Translations under genes and position numbers: made by a program
Source of the DNA: Spirochaetales bacterium
GTDB taxonomy: Bacteria; Spirochaetota; Spirochaetia; SZUA-6; RPPD01
Assembly: GCA_016930675.1 (NCBI GenBank)
Contig: JAFGGG010000001.1
Coordinates: 44,200-108,199 of the forward strand
Direction: 5' to 3'
Length of the DNA: 64,000 bases
Notes under the pieces: generated by a model
Databases searched by the model: none
What the model was told of the DNA's origin: nothing
What the model saw: the letters and a program-made list of their open reading frames with translations, nothing else
Shown: positions 43,698 through 52,725 of the stretch, piece after piece
How the letters are laid out: every line of letters starts with the position of its first letter
How positions within the stretch are numbered: position 1 is the stretch's first letter

Positions 43698-44231
43698 GTG
43701 AAAAAAATAATTTGTGTTTTCTGCGCTTCCAGCAATAATATTCACTCCCGCTACTTTCCGCAGGCCGAACGCTTGGGCAAGCTGCTTGCCGAACATAAGT
43801 ATACGCTTATGTACGGCGGAGGAAAAGACGGACTTATGGGGACATTGGTTAGATCCGTACACTCTCACGGCGGCAAAGCCATAAGTGTTATCCCCAAGCT
43901 CTTTGTTGAAAAAGGCTGGTGCTATGAGCAGGCCGACCGCATCATTAAAACAGAAACCATGCAGGAGCGCAAATACATTATGCAGGAAAAAAGTCTGGGA
44001 TTTATCGCCCTTCCCGGCGGGAACGGCACCCTGGATGAAATCCTTGAAATAATCACCACAAAGCAGTTGGGATTTCACAATAAACCTTTGGTTTTAATTA
44101 ACACCCGCGGTTTTTTTAATCCTCTGCTCCGGTATTTTATCCGCCTTTACAAACGGGGCTTCATCCCGCACAGGCTTGAACATCTGTTCACCGTGGTAAA
44201 AAACGCCGACTCTGCAATTGAGTGCATTTAA
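43698..44231 (+). CDS. LOG-family nucleoside 5'-monophosphate phosphoribohydrolase
   Basis: 177 residues, GTG start. The Rossmann-like fold begins KKIICVFCASSNN, continues with MYGGGKDGLMG, and has the LOG signature LPGGNGTLDEILEIIT (PGGxGTxxE). The conserved Arg lies in TMQERKYIM. LOG enzymes cleave the N-glycosidic bond of nucleoside monophosphates (cytokinin precursors in plants; IMP/AMP-type in bacteria). It lies 65 bases past DUF2007 and may have its own transcript. Confidence 0.9.
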   Translation: MKKIICVFCASSNNIHSRYFPQAERLGKLLAEHKYTLMYGGGKDGLMGTLVRSVHSHGGKAISVIPKLFVEKGWCYEQADRIIKTETMQERKYIMQEKSLGFIALPGGNGTLDEILEIITTKQLGFHNKPLVLINTRGFFNPLLRYFIRLYKRGFIPHRLEHLFTVVKNADSAIECI

Positions 44232-44244
44232 AAAAGAATTAATT

Positions 44245-44274
44245 GCTCCGTGTCCTCCGTTAACTCCGTGAGAG
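44245..44274. repeat. CTCCGTG-type dispersed repeat, copy 2
   Basis: GCTCCGTGTCCTCCG followed by TTAACTCCGTGAGAG, 14 bases after the LOG gene. Same word family as 28496-28522, again just downstream of a rightward gene. Confidence 0.55.
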
Positions 44275-44322
44275 GTCTTTAAGTCGACACGCAATCTGTC
44301 TGTGAACTGAGTGAGTATTTTT

Positions 44323-45324
44323 TTATTTCTCAGTACTTTTTTTTCTCTGAGGAAGTTTCCGTTTTTTTCGATACTGCGGGACTTTTAACATAGGCGGGCG
44401 CTCTTCTTCGTTGATCTCAAACAATACCTCTTCGAAATAATTATCATGAGCCTGGAACTGGCGCAGGATATTTGTCATTTTGGGAATTTTATCGATAATT
44501 CCCACACGGCCCATTCGGAAGAGAAACGTCTGCAGAATGCGAAAAGCCATCTTCCCAAGTGAACGGGTGTCCTGGTTTCTGTGTACGCGTTTATCCAGAT
44601 CTGTTTGGGCAAAGGCTTCCAGCCCATACAGACTGAAGACGTCAATAAGATGGGAGGTCTCCACACCATAGCCGATGGGAAAGGGGATTTTCTCCAACAC
44701 CTCTCTTCTTACGGCGTATTCACCCGAAAGCGGCTGGATAATTGCTGTAAGCTCCGGAAAAAAAAGTGAAAACAACGGTCGGATGAGGATTTCCGTAACT
44801 CTCCCTCCTCCCGATGGTCTTATGCCTTGAGAAAAGGCCAATGGTCTGTCATAAAAGGCTTTTACGTATTTAATTGTGGGATTAAAAATCAAAGGGGCTA
44901 CCAGGCCGTATACAAAACGGGGATGAATATTTTTGATATCCGCGTCAATATATACGATAATATCCCCCTCCAACTGATAAATAGCCTTCCATAAATTCTC
45001 ACCTTTGCCTTTTTTTTCGCCAAGCTCCGGGAGGATATCCTTTGATAGATATACATCGGCACCGAACGACGCGGCTATTTCAGTGGTATTGTCTTCGGAA
45101 CCTGAATCAATTACAACTATCTCATCCAAAAGCGGCTGCAGGTTCATAAGCTCGGATTTCAGGATGATTATTTCTTTGCCGATTGTGGCTTCTTCGTTTA
45201 AGGTCGGTATGCAAAGTGAAACCTTTAATTTCTGCTTCTGCTTTTCTTCGACAATTGAAGCCACATCGCTAAAGGAGGAATGATGGAAGGTGTTTGTCTT
45301 TAGCCACTTGTTAATGTTCCCCAT
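44323..45324 (-). CDS. gpgS: Glucosyl-3-phosphoglycerate synthase
   Basis: 333 residues. I start at ATG 45324 (AGAGGA upstream); a longer frame from 45369 runs further into the upstream gene. It is a GT-A glycosyltransferase: VSLCIPTLNEEATIG (donor-binding start), VIDSGSEDNTTEIAAS, the DxD-type VYIDADIKN, and PLSGEYAVRREVLE with GYGVETSHLID. This combination is diagnostic of GpgS, which moves glucose from NDP-glucose to 3-phosphoglycerate toward the compatible solute glucosylglycerate. No GpgP phosphatase is visible nearby. The first 14 bases overlap the upstream M20 peptidase gene. Confidence 0.82.
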   Translation of the reverse strand: MGNINKWLKTNTFHHSSFSDVASIVEEKQKQKLKVSLCIPTLNEEATIGKEIIILKSELMNLQPLLDEIVVIDSGSEDNTTEIAASFGADVYLSKDILPELGEKKGKGENLWKAIYQLEGDIIVYIDADIKNIHPRFVYGLVAPLIFNPTIKYVKAFYDRPLAFSQGIRPSGGGRVTEILIRPLFSLFFPELTAIIQPLSGEYAVRREVLEKIPFPIGYGVETSHLIDVFSLYGLEAFAQTDLDKRVHRNQDTRSLGKMAFRILQTFLFRMGRVGIIDKIPKMTNILRQFQAHDNYFEEVLFEINEEERPPMLKVPQYRKKRKLPQRKKSTEK

Positions 45325-46480
45325 TGAATCCTCTGTCAATAATAAGCAATAGTCCCAAAAGCTGGGCAATCCCTATACTGATAGGCTCAATTTTCACTGC
45401 CTCGTTCTGTTCGTTCAGATGCTCTCCATTAGTTATGCCCACAGTAAGGGCCGGAATATTTTTATCAATAAATGCGGAAAGCTCCGATGTGCTGGGAGAA
45501 ATCCTGGGTTTGATATTGAGTTCATTCAAAATAGCCCTGGCATTTTTAGCCAGGGGGTGGTTAAAAGGAATGCCGCCCGGCCTGCGCTCCGCGATTTTTT
45601 CCACTTTAATCTCCGCTCCGGTATGAGAAGATACTGATGCTACAATATCTTCAATCTCGACTCCGATATTTTTGGCCATACCTTCGGCTTCACTCCTTAT
45701 TTCAAAGCGCAAAGACGCATGGGTAGCGATAGTATTGAAAGATGTCCCGCCGTGAATAGCTCCCAGTACAATCGTGGTACGCGGACGCCTGGGTAAAGGT
45801 ATTTCCAATATTTTATTAATTACCTCATTCAAGGTAACAATCGCTCCCACAGCCCCGAAGCGCGTCCAGTCATAGGCTTCTGGTACCTGACAGGTAATTT
45901 CTCCGCGAAGCATGCCCAGCGACGTATAGCTTAACCTTCCGAGCTCGACACCTTCAATACATAACCCGGCGACAATCGGATCTTTGAAATTTGATAAAAA
46001 AAATCTTAAACCCTCTAAATTACCGCGGCCCAGGCTTCTTGAAGATCCCATAAAAATGAGATTGGAATAAATGGGCAGTTTCAAGGCCTCGATTATTTTG
46101 GGAAGTGTGGCCAATACCGCACAACCTAAAGAGTTATCCCCTACAGACGGTCCGGTCACCCGATCTATCTGAATGGAGAGGGTATGATCCACTGTAGCGG
46201 GGAATACCGTATCGGTATGCGCCACAACCAGGATATTTCTGTCACCTTTTTCCCCATGCAGAATTCCCAAGGCATTCCCTGTTTCATCGGAAGAGGTGCT
46301 TAACAACCCGCTTTCCGCGAAACGGTTTTTTAAAAATTCAATACGCTGTTCTTCCTCAAATGTGGGCGCCGGTATTTCACCGATCATGATCAAATTGGCC
46401 AGTAATATCTCGTTTAGTTCCAATAACTCATTATGAAAACGGGGGAGATCTTTAAGAATGTCTTTTACACTATCATACAT
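45311..46480 (-). CDS. M20-family metallopeptidase
   Basis: 389 residues, no signal peptide. Metal and catalytic elements: ILVVAHTDTVFP (His and Asp), SVGDNSLGCAVL (bridging Asp), a C-terminal ITNGEHLNEQNE (last His), and the dimerisation region GAIHGGTSFNTIATHASL. The glutamate pair usually read as EEG is CIEG here, so the active site may be slightly altered. M20 enzymes cleave dipeptides, acyl-amino acids or related amides. The gene is transcribed ahead of gpgS with a 14-base overlap, so it may serve the same osmolyte pathway, though there is no direct evidence. Confidence 0.8.
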   Translation of the reverse strand: MYDSVKDILKDLPRFHNELLELNEILLANLIMIGEIPAPTFEEEQRIEFLKNRFAESGLLSTSSDETGNALGILHGEKGDRNILVVAHTDTVFPATVDHTLSIQIDRVTGPSVGDNSLGCAVLATLPKIIEALKLPIYSNLIFMGSSRSLGRGNLEGLRFFLSNFKDPIVAGLCIEGVELGRLSYTSLGMLRGEITCQVPEAYDWTRFGAVGAIVTLNEVINKILEIPLPRRPRTTIVLGAIHGGTSFNTIATHASLRFEIRSEAEGMAKNIGVEIEDIVASVSSHTGAEIKVEKIAERRPGGIPFNHPLAKNARAILNELNIKPRISPSTSELSAFIDKNIPALTVGITNGEHLNEQNEAVKIEPISIGIAQLLGLLLIIDRGFNGEH

Positions 46481-46624
46481 AAACTTGCATCATTATTGTT
46501 TTATTGTATTTACCCATTATAGTATATTAACGCGTGGCTATTCAACAACATATTATTCGTTCTCATAGCTGCTGCTTACCCCGGAGCTTTTCAATTTAAT
46601 CCTGGCGTGGTATAGTACCCAAAA

Positions 46625-48007
46625 ATGAAAATTAGTAAGCGCCCAAACCTTTCTATATTCTCACTTGTAATCCTGTTGCCCATTTTTGTCGTGAACTGTG
46701 CAACAATACCCTTTCGCTATCTAACCGATGAAGACATGCCGGTACTCCCCTCCCACGCTATAAGTTATCCGGCCACGGAATTTATTGTGTTTTCCGATCC
46801 GCATTTTTACGTTCCCGAACCGGGTGGAAAACCGTCCCTCCCGTCCGGTCGAAACAGTCTGGGAAAACTGCTTGGCGAATCGCTTGAAATCGGAGAAGCC
46901 GCCCTGCATTTTATCAGGCAACAAAATGCCGGCTTTGTGCTTATTCCCGGCGATCTTACGGAAAACGGCAGTTTTACCGAACACAGGCAATGTGTCAAGC
47001 TGTTAAAAAAAATCCGACAGAGCGGCAAACAGGTTTTTGTCATTCCCGGCAACCACGACATCCTAAAAAAAACAGGCGCAGGTTTAAACTCAGATGCGGT
47101 AACCGCGCCGTCACAGTTCGCCGAGCTTTATGGGGAGTTCGGTTACAGACAAGCACTGTACCGTGATGAAAACTCATTAAGCTATATTGCGGAACCAGCA
47201 CCCGGTCTCTGGTTGTTTGCCTTGGACGCAACCTGTTATGAGGGCCCGGCTGCTGAATCAGGCAATTATCGATACGGCGCATTCCCTATGGAAACTCTTT
47301 TTTGGATAGAGGATATGCTCATTAAAGCCCATGCGGAAAAAAAAGCGGTGATCGTAATGATGCACTACGCGCTGCTTGAGCACTTCAAACTGCAAAAGCA
47401 GTTTTTTCCCACGTATGTCATTGAGGATTTTATCCAGGTGGCGGAAATGCTGGCGCACTATAAGGTGCACCTGGTGTTTACGGGGCACTTTCATTCACAG
47501 GATATAACCTTAAAACGGTTTCAGCGGGACACCTTTATTTTCGATATTGAAACAGGATCACTGATAACCTATCCCTGCCCCCTGCGTCTGGTCAGGATTT
47601 TACCCAGCCAGGATTTGGAGATCACGACTCATCATATCCAGGCGACTCAGAGCCATCCCGTGGATTTCCTGCTGCACGCCCGGCAGCAGCTTGAAGAGGC
47701 TATGGAAAATTATTTTACGGCATTCTTAACCCGCCATGAATTTTCGGAACAAGAGCAGGAGCTGCTTGTTCCGCAGCTTACCGGCGCTCTTTTGGCACAT
47801 ACTATGGGCGACGAACTTCCGCCCGCTGTAATCCTGAATCTTGAGGGCCTCAGTTTCTGGCATAAAACCATGGTAAAAACGCGCAGAAAGCAGATTGAAT
47901 ATATCTGGCACGACTTAATTCCCGTTGATAACAATCTGCGTATTAATTTGAAGGATGGGACGTGGCAGGCGCTGCCTACTCGCCAAAAAACCTTATTATC
48001 CCAGTAA
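46625..48007 (+). CDS. Lipoprotein metallophosphoesterase
   Basis: 460 residues. The leader ends in a lipobox (IFVVNC, Cys25). Calcineurin-like motifs run in order: FSDPHF (DxH), IPGDLTENG (GDx2), IPGNHD (GNHD), VMMHYAL and FTGHFHSQD (GHxH). All dimetal ligands are present, so it should be an active phosphoesterase tethered to a membrane and facing the periplasm or outside. The C-terminal ~130 residues (from HPVDFLLHARQQLEE) are helical and specific. The ribosome binding site is weak. Its last 32 bases overlap the convergent gene. Confidence 0.88.
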   Translation: MKISKRPNLSIFSLVILLPIFVVNCATIPFRYLTDEDMPVLPSHAISYPATEFIVFSDPHFYVPEPGGKPSLPSGRNSLGKLLGESLEIGEAALHFIRQQNAGFVLIPGDLTENGSFTEHRQCVKLLKKIRQSGKQVFVIPGNHDILKKTGAGLNSDAVTAPSQFAELYGEFGYRQALYRDENSLSYIAEPAPGLWLFALDATCYEGPAAESGNYRYGAFPMETLFWIEDMLIKAHAEKKAVIVMMHYALLEHFKLQKQFFPTYVIEDFIQVAEMLAHYKVHLVFTGHFHSQDITLKRFQRDTFIFDIETGSLITYPCPLRLVRILPSQDLEITTHHIQATQSHPVDFLLHARQQLEEAMENYFTAFLTRHEFSEQEQELLVPQLTGALLAHTMGDELPPAVILNLEGLSFWHKTMVKTRRKQIEYIWHDLIPVDNNLRINLKDGTWQALPTRQKTLLSQ

Positions 48008-49268
48008 ACAGTTCGGTATACATTTTTAAAATCTGCTTAAATTTTTCCAAGGTGAGTTCTTCGCCCTCTTCCGTTGTTTGTGAATGAGGCCAGGGCACCC
48101 GGTTTTTAGCCTGTTCAAAGTTGGACTCATTAATAAAATCCGGAATTAATGTGATACTCTGGTAAAGCGATAACGAACCCAGAATTACGTATCCGTCACA
48201 CAGATCTTTCAACAAGATACCTTTTTGATTTCCCAATGTATATTTATCACTGAACCAATACGGTTTATCTATGGCTATCTCCGCGAACGGTCCGCTGTTC
48301 AAGCTGAATCCTCTGTGCTTATATTCCTGTGTCACCTTGGCAAGCAGCAGATCCGGAATACCGCCGGCAGGATAGTCAGGGAAAAGGCTGTTATCCCTAT
48401 ACAGCCACCAGGGTGTGTGCAAAAAAACAGAAAAACAACGATCACCTATCCGCTGATGAAGCCGGTAAGCCGCCGAGCCGGTATACTGCATACCCAGTTT
48501 ATCGAATCGCTCCACGACAGCTTCATTTAAAAAGTGAATAACACAGTTCTCCTGCGGTGCAAAAATAACCGCTTTTTCATTCCCGCTTACGATCTCACGC
48601 TCTATAATCTCCAGCATAATATCATCTATTACTCTACTGCCGAACACCTTCGTATACAGCTCGGGATCTTCGGGTTCGTCCATGTCAACCGCTTCTTTCA
48701 TATATTCATAGTTGATCTTGGGGCTCAAGGCTACGATCCGCAGAGGCTCTGCGCCTGAAGGCCGCTTACTGTTTACACTCCAGGCGGTGCGGAATATTTC
48801 CACATACTCCTCATAACCGCCTACGACCAGACGGTTAAAAAGCAATTGTCGTACCGCCTGCTCATCAAATTCAGCCGCCGTAAGCAGAGTGTCAATCTGT
48901 TCCTGATCCTCCGCCAATACATTGAGGATGGCCACATTGGTTATTCCCTGCTGGTAAAGCTGAGGAACAAGCTCAATTAAAAGATCGACCTGCTGCTTGG
49001 CCTGAAGCACTTCCAGAAAAACCATATTCCCTAAAAAGACAATGTCATGCTCCTGAAACAAATCCAGAATATACTCTTGGGGAGTTTTACTGTTCTGGGT
49101 GAGATACTGTTGGTACGGCTCCAGTTCCTCGCTGCTTATTTCGGGCAATGTGGGTTTGCTGGCCTGACAGCCTCGTAAAAACATTGTGGAAAAGATATAG
49201 GCCGCGAAAACTCCTACCAAAAGAATAACAAAGATCATCATATTCATAGGTTTTTTTTGCTGTTGCAT
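47976..49268 (-). CDS. Membrane-anchored ChaN/Tiki-like protein, catalytic motif altered
   Basis: 430 residues with one N-terminal membrane helix (MNMMIFVILLVGVFAAYIF, uncleaved or signal-like). The body suggests the ChaN/erythromycin-esterase-like superfamily: EHDIVFLGNMVFLEVLQAKQ matches the position of the usual LGExH start, but the Glu and His are replaced by Asn and Val. Residues after ~100 are helical repeats and a C-terminal beta part (KPYWFSDKYTLGNQ). If the assignment holds, the enzyme site is lost. It converges on the metallophosphoesterase gene with a 32-base overlap. Confidence 0.45.
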   Translation of the reverse strand: MQQQKKPMNMMIFVILLVGVFAAYIFSTMFLRGCQASKPTLPEISSEELEPYQQYLTQNSKTPQEYILDLFQEHDIVFLGNMVFLEVLQAKQQVDLLIELVPQLYQQGITNVAILNVLAEDQEQIDTLLTAAEFDEQAVRQLLFNRLVVGGYEEYVEIFRTAWSVNSKRPSGAEPLRIVALSPKINYEYMKEAVDMDEPEDPELYTKVFGSRVIDDIMLEIIEREIVSGNEKAVIFAPQENCVIHFLNEAVVERFDKLGMQYTGSAAYRLHQRIGDRCFSVFLHTPWWLYRDNSLFPDYPAGGIPDLLLAKVTQEYKHRGFSLNSGPFAEIAIDKPYWFSDKYTLGNQKGILLKDLCDGYVILGSLSLYQSITLIPDFINESNFEQAKNRVPWPHSQTTEEGEELTLEKFKQILKMYTELFTGIIRFFGE

Positions 49269-49349
49269 AGGACGCCTATTCTATCTTATGCAAACTGATT
49301 GATCAAGGGGAAAACATAAAAATAAGTGAGCATGGTTTTAAAGGTGGGA

Positions 49350-50477
49350 TTAAAATACTATATCCTTAGGCCGGATCAGATCATCTTCCGCATAGACAAG
49401 CGCCCGTTCGATCACGTTGTTGAGTTCCCGTACATTGCCGGGCCAGGCGTACTCTACCAGCTTTGTTCTGGCTTCAGGCGTCAGCTGTTTTTTCCCCTGC
49501 GTTTTTCTTTTAATGAAATGCAACGAAAGCAGGGGGATGTCCTCTCTGCGTTCGCATAAATCAGGAATGGTGATCGGTAAAACACTGATGCGGTAATACA
49601 AATCCTCCCTAAAGCTGTTTTCTTTGATCATCTGTTTAATATCTTTATTGGTAGCGGAAATAACTCTTACATTAATGGGAATGGCATTGGTGCCCCCCAC
49701 ACGTACCAGCTGTTTTTCTTCCAACACCCGCAGCAGTTTAACCTGGGCTTCAAGCGGCATCTCGCCTATCTCATCCAAAAAAATTGTGCCGTTGTTTGCC
49801 AGTTCAAAACTGCCCGGTCTGGAACGGGCATCGGTAAAAGCCCCTTTTTCCGATCCGAACAGTTCGGTTTCGATTAAGTTGTGGGGAATAGCGCCGCAGT
49901 TAAGAGCGAAAAACGGACCGTCAGAACGTGCGGATGCTCCATGAATAGCCCGAGCTACAAGCTCTTTGCCCGAACCGCTTTTGCCAATCACAAGAACAGG
50001 CGCATGTGAAGAAGAAAATTTAATAATCATGTTCTTAATATTCTTTATACATTTGGATTCACCGATAATGGGATCCAACGCCTTATGGATTACGGTCTGG
50101 TTTAAAGGTTTTAAATATTTTTTATTGTCCACCGCCTGACGGATGGTACCTTCAAGCTCTTTAATATCATACGGTTTAAGTATGTAGTCATAAGCTCCCA
50201 GCTGAACAGCCTTTACCACTATACTGATATCCGCCAAAGCCGTAAGCATGATAACGGGCGGGTGTAATCCCATAGAGACTATCTCTTCAAGAACATTTAT
50301 ACCGTTCATATCGGGAAGATCCACATCCAACAAAATGATGTCAGGGTCTTCACTGCTTGCCTTATGTACGCCCTGCTTACCGGTGAGGGCGGAAACCACT
50401 CTATAATCATCCGCCAACACCATTTTCAGGGTCTTATGAGCATAGGCATCATCATCTATAAACAATATCTCAATCAT
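49350..50477 (-). CDS. NtrC-type response regulator (receiver + sigma-54 AAA+) lacking a DNA-binding domain
   Basis: 375 residues. The receiver has DDD at 8-10 and phosphorylatable Asp51 (LLDVDLPD), with Lys101. The AAA+ domain has Walker A GKSGSGKE (165-172), GSEKGAFTDA where the sigma-54 contact loop is normally GAFTGA, Walker B GTIFLDEIGEM, and the R-finger segment LYYRISVLPI. The chain stops at RPKDIVF, where a FIS-type helix-turn-helix (~50-70 residues) would begin; the 80 bases downstream hold no HTH frame. It may act without sequence-specific DNA binding. No histidine kinase is encoded beside it. Confidence 0.85.
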   Translation of the reverse strand: MIEILFIDDDAYAHKTLKMVLADDYRVVSALTGKQGVHKASSEDPDIILLDVDLPDMNGINVLEEIVSMGLHPPVIMLTALADISIVVKAVQLGAYDYILKPYDIKELEGTIRQAVDNKKYLKPLNQTVIHKALDPIIGESKCIKNIKNMIIKFSSSHAPVLVIGKSGSGKELVARAIHGASARSDGPFFALNCGAIPHNLIETELFGSEKGAFTDARSRPGSFELANNGTIFLDEIGEMPLEAQVKLLRVLEEKQLVRVGGTNAIPINVRVISATNKDIKQMIKENSFREDLYYRISVLPITIPDLCERREDIPLLSLHFIKRKTQGKKQLTPEARTKLVEYAWPGNVRELNNVIERALVYAEDDLIRPKDIVF

Positions 50478-50555
50478 GGCAAGTGTATACTTTATTATAT
50501 CAACAGGATTAATTCAAGGTAGCATAATTCATATCCTTGCGGGATTTATAAAGAC

Positions 50556-51023
50556 GTGCTATTATCTCCAGCAATGTTACACGGAAACATCTTCTTAAAA
50601 ATCATCAAACAAAACTTACTTGTAAAAGTCCTCTTTTTATCGTTAGTTTACTCGGTTATACCTCTCACTGAAATCATCCTGCTTTTTATTTTAGGCACCT
50701 ATGTGGGCTCAGAAATCATCCTGCTCTGCGCGGCTTTTACCGGAGTGGTGGGTGTGCTGATAATTGTTCTGCAAATTCAGATTACTTTGAAAAGGCTGAA
50801 AATAAAAATAAAAAAAGGAGAATATCCCGGTAAAGAGTTTATTAGCATTACAGGGGTTTTGGTAGGAGCAATATTCCTGCTTACTCCGGGATTCATTACC
50901 GATTTTTTAGGTTTCCTGCTTTTTATTCCGATTTTCAGGAACAAAATCGGTACGTTTATCACAAAAAAATTGGAATCACGTTTAAAAGATATTTATGAAT
51001 ATTTGAAACTATATGAGATATAA
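50556..51023 (+). CDS. fxsA: FxsA-family membrane protein
   Basis: 155 residues with three or four hydrophobic stretches (about 28-45, 48-70, 95-125). GKEFISITGVLVGAIFLLTPGFITDFLGFLLFIPIFR matches the FxsA core almost word for word. FxsA is an inner-membrane protein that interferes with F-exclusion of phage T7 in E. coli; its general role is unknown. The start is either GTG 50556 or ATG 50574; neither has a strong ribosome binding site. Confidence 0.85.
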   Translation: MLLSPAMLHGNIFLKIIKQNLLVKVLFLSLVYSVIPLTEIILLFILGTYVGSEIILLCAAFTGVVGVLIIVLQIQITLKRLKIKIKKGEYPGKEFISITGVLVGAIFLLTPGFITDFLGFLLFIPIFRNKIGTFITKKLESRLKDIYEYLKLYEI

Positions 51024-51128
51024 ACGCTGCTGTTAAAGAGCTTCCTGCAAAAATAACATTTTTGCAAGAAGCTTCTAAAATGGAAATTGCTAAATTAATA
51101 TGGTATAAAGAATTAGTATTTTACTTCA

Positions 51129-51187
51129 GAAAAAGCCACCACCTATGGTGGTGGTTAAAAAGATGCTGACTAAGTGGTGGCTTTTTC
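51129..51187. repeat. ~59-bp palindromic repeat, copy A
   Basis: Starts GAAAAAGCCACCAC and ends GTGGTGGCTTTTTC, so the outer ends pair perfectly. Inside, CCACCACC can instead pair with GGTGGTGG across a three-base loop and, on the minus strand, runs into CTTTTTC. It lies between the convergent fxsA and wecG-like genes, past both stops, and can act as a bidirectional terminator. Inverted relative to copy B at 42086. Confidence 0.78.
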
Positions 51188-51223
51188 TTCCAACTTAATA
51201 TATTTTGCGTTTTGCAATTTCCT

Positions 51224-51985
51224 CTAAAGTTTAAAAATTTTATAGATAAGTAAAAGCAGATTGAAATAGAGAAAAGGAAAAATCCTTAACATCTTCCAGG
51301 GCTTTCTACAAATACCGGAAACACCTTCCAATCCGGCCTTAAAAACCCCGGCGGAGATATATTTTTCCCTTCCGGAAAATATTTCAAAGCTGTTATCAAT
51401 CCATAGCGAGATACCGGGATTAAATTTCTTTTTATTTCTTAAAATCCACATCTCCTTATCCTTGATGCCCTTTCCAACCAACAACAATGAAGGATGACTT
51501 TTTTTTATGGCGAGAATAACATCGTTTTCGATCCGCTGATTAAAATAGCCTGAAAATCTACCGATTATTTTTAGCCCGGGAAACGAAGTCCGCAGATTCC
51601 TTTCCGCTTTCTCCAAATCCTGCTTCTGTCCGCCCAATAAATACACGGAAAATCCGTTTTCCTCCGCCAGATGCAACAGGTTAATAATCGTATCGAACGG
51701 ATTATACCGCGTAAAATTGCCCAGCTGCAGGAAACGTCCTCCTCTGATAATTCCTTTGGAAACAGGTAAAATCAGTGAGGATTCGGCAATACATTTATAA
51801 TAATCCCAGCGCCGCCTGGCTTTAAAAAGTCCCTTCATGGTTAAAAAGGTTATCTGATGATGTGTTTCGCCCTCCAACAACTGTTTTACGTATTCGAGCA
51901 ATGATTTTTCAGATACAATATCAACAGGCACCTTGAGGAAATATACCCGCTTTATTTTTTTTGTTGCTCCGGTTGCAGTTTCCAT
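51224..51985 (-). CDS. WecG/TagA/CpsF-family glycosyltransferase
   Basis: 253 residues. The family signature is the C-terminal region NDVILAIKKSHPSLLLVGKGIKDKEMWI, with the earlier VYLLGGQKQDLEKAERNL and FLTMKGLFKARRR. These GT-26 enzymes transfer N-acetyl-mannosaminuronic acid or ManNAc to lipid-linked acceptors for surface polymers. The basic, hydrophobic C-terminus (KMLRIFPFLYFNLLLL) is a likely membrane association helix. It overlaps rsmE by 34 bases, the last gene of the leftward run, and ends beside repeat copy A, which fits a terminator. Confidence 0.8.
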   Translation of the reverse strand: METATGATKKIKRVYFLKVPVDIVSEKSLLEYVKQLLEGETHHQITFLTMKGLFKARRRWDYYKCIAESSLILPVSKGIIRGGRFLQLGNFTRYNPFDTIINLLHLAEENGFSVYLLGGQKQDLEKAERNLRTSFPGLKIIGRFSGYFNQRIENDVILAIKKSHPSLLLVGKGIKDKEMWILRNKKKFNPGISLWIDNSFEIFSGREKYISAGVFKAGLEGVSGICRKPWKMLRIFPFLYFNLLLLIYKIFKL

Positions 51986-52722
51986 GTTTTTTTCTCCAGC
52001 AAAATCATTTTAATGGCCGCTAACGTGTAAAGCGCGGCAGTCTCCGCTCTTAAAATATTTTCACCCAAATAAATCGGCATAAATCCTTTATCCATAAGCA
52101 GCGGCAGTTCTCTTTCCGAAAATCCGCCTTCCGGTCCGATAAGTACTGAAATCTCCGCCGGAGCAGCGGCAAGAAGCCCGTGCAGCGATTTAACAGCTAT
52201 GGGTTCCTGATGACAAAAAACACACAGCTTTGCCTTTTTCCAGGAAGCAAGTCCGTGATCCAAAAGTACGGGCTCACTTATTTTCGGCACAACGCCACTC
52301 CCACTTTGCTGAACCGCCTGTTCCGCAATTTTACACCATCTTTGTAATTTCACTTTGTTATATTTGACTTCTTTTGCAGTGACCACCGTATAATCGCTTA
52401 TTACGGGCACAACCTCTTGCACTCCCATCTCCGTGGCCATCCGTACAATTGTATCCATTTTTCTGCCTTTTAAAAGCCCCTGCAAAAGCACAACACGGCA
52501 ATCCAGAGCCTTGATTTTAGTACCGGAAATAAGCTCAAGACAGATTGTCCGTTTAGTTACGGCAGAAAGTTTAACCCGGTACGTATAACCTCTTCTGTCA
52601 ATACCCTGAAACGCGTCCCCCTGCTTCAATCGCAATACATGTCTAAGATAGTGGTAGTCTTTACCCTGAACTGTGATACAGGAATTTTCACGAATCTGAT
52701 CAGGTAATAAAAACTGCCTCAT
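51952..52722 (-). CDS. rsmE: 16S rRNA (uracil-1498-N3)-methyltransferase RsmE
   Basis: 256 residues. RsmE hallmarks: MRQFLLPDQI, HYLRHVLRLKQGD (N-terminal PUA-like part), VVLLQGLLKGRKMDTIVRMATEMGV and the SPOUT knot LIGPEGGFSERELPLL with YLGENILRAETAALYTL. It should methylate U1498 in the 30S decoding region, as a dimer. Ribosome binding site GGGAAAT. Position in the operon: after yjbQ (three bases) and overlapping the glycosyltransferase. The length matches the family. Confidence 0.93.
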   Translation of the reverse strand: MRQFLLPDQIRENSCITVQGKDYHYLRHVLRLKQGDAFQGIDRRGYTYRVKLSAVTKRTICLELISGTKIKALDCRVVLLQGLLKGRKMDTIVRMATEMGVQEVVPVISDYTVVTAKEVKYNKVKLQRWCKIAEQAVQQSGSGVVPKISEPVLLDHGLASWKKAKLCVFCHQEPIAVKSLHGLLAAAPAEISVLIGPEGGFSERELPLLMDKGFMPIYLGENILRAETAALYTLAAIKMILLEKKTWKLQPEQQKK

Positions 52723-52725
52723 CTG

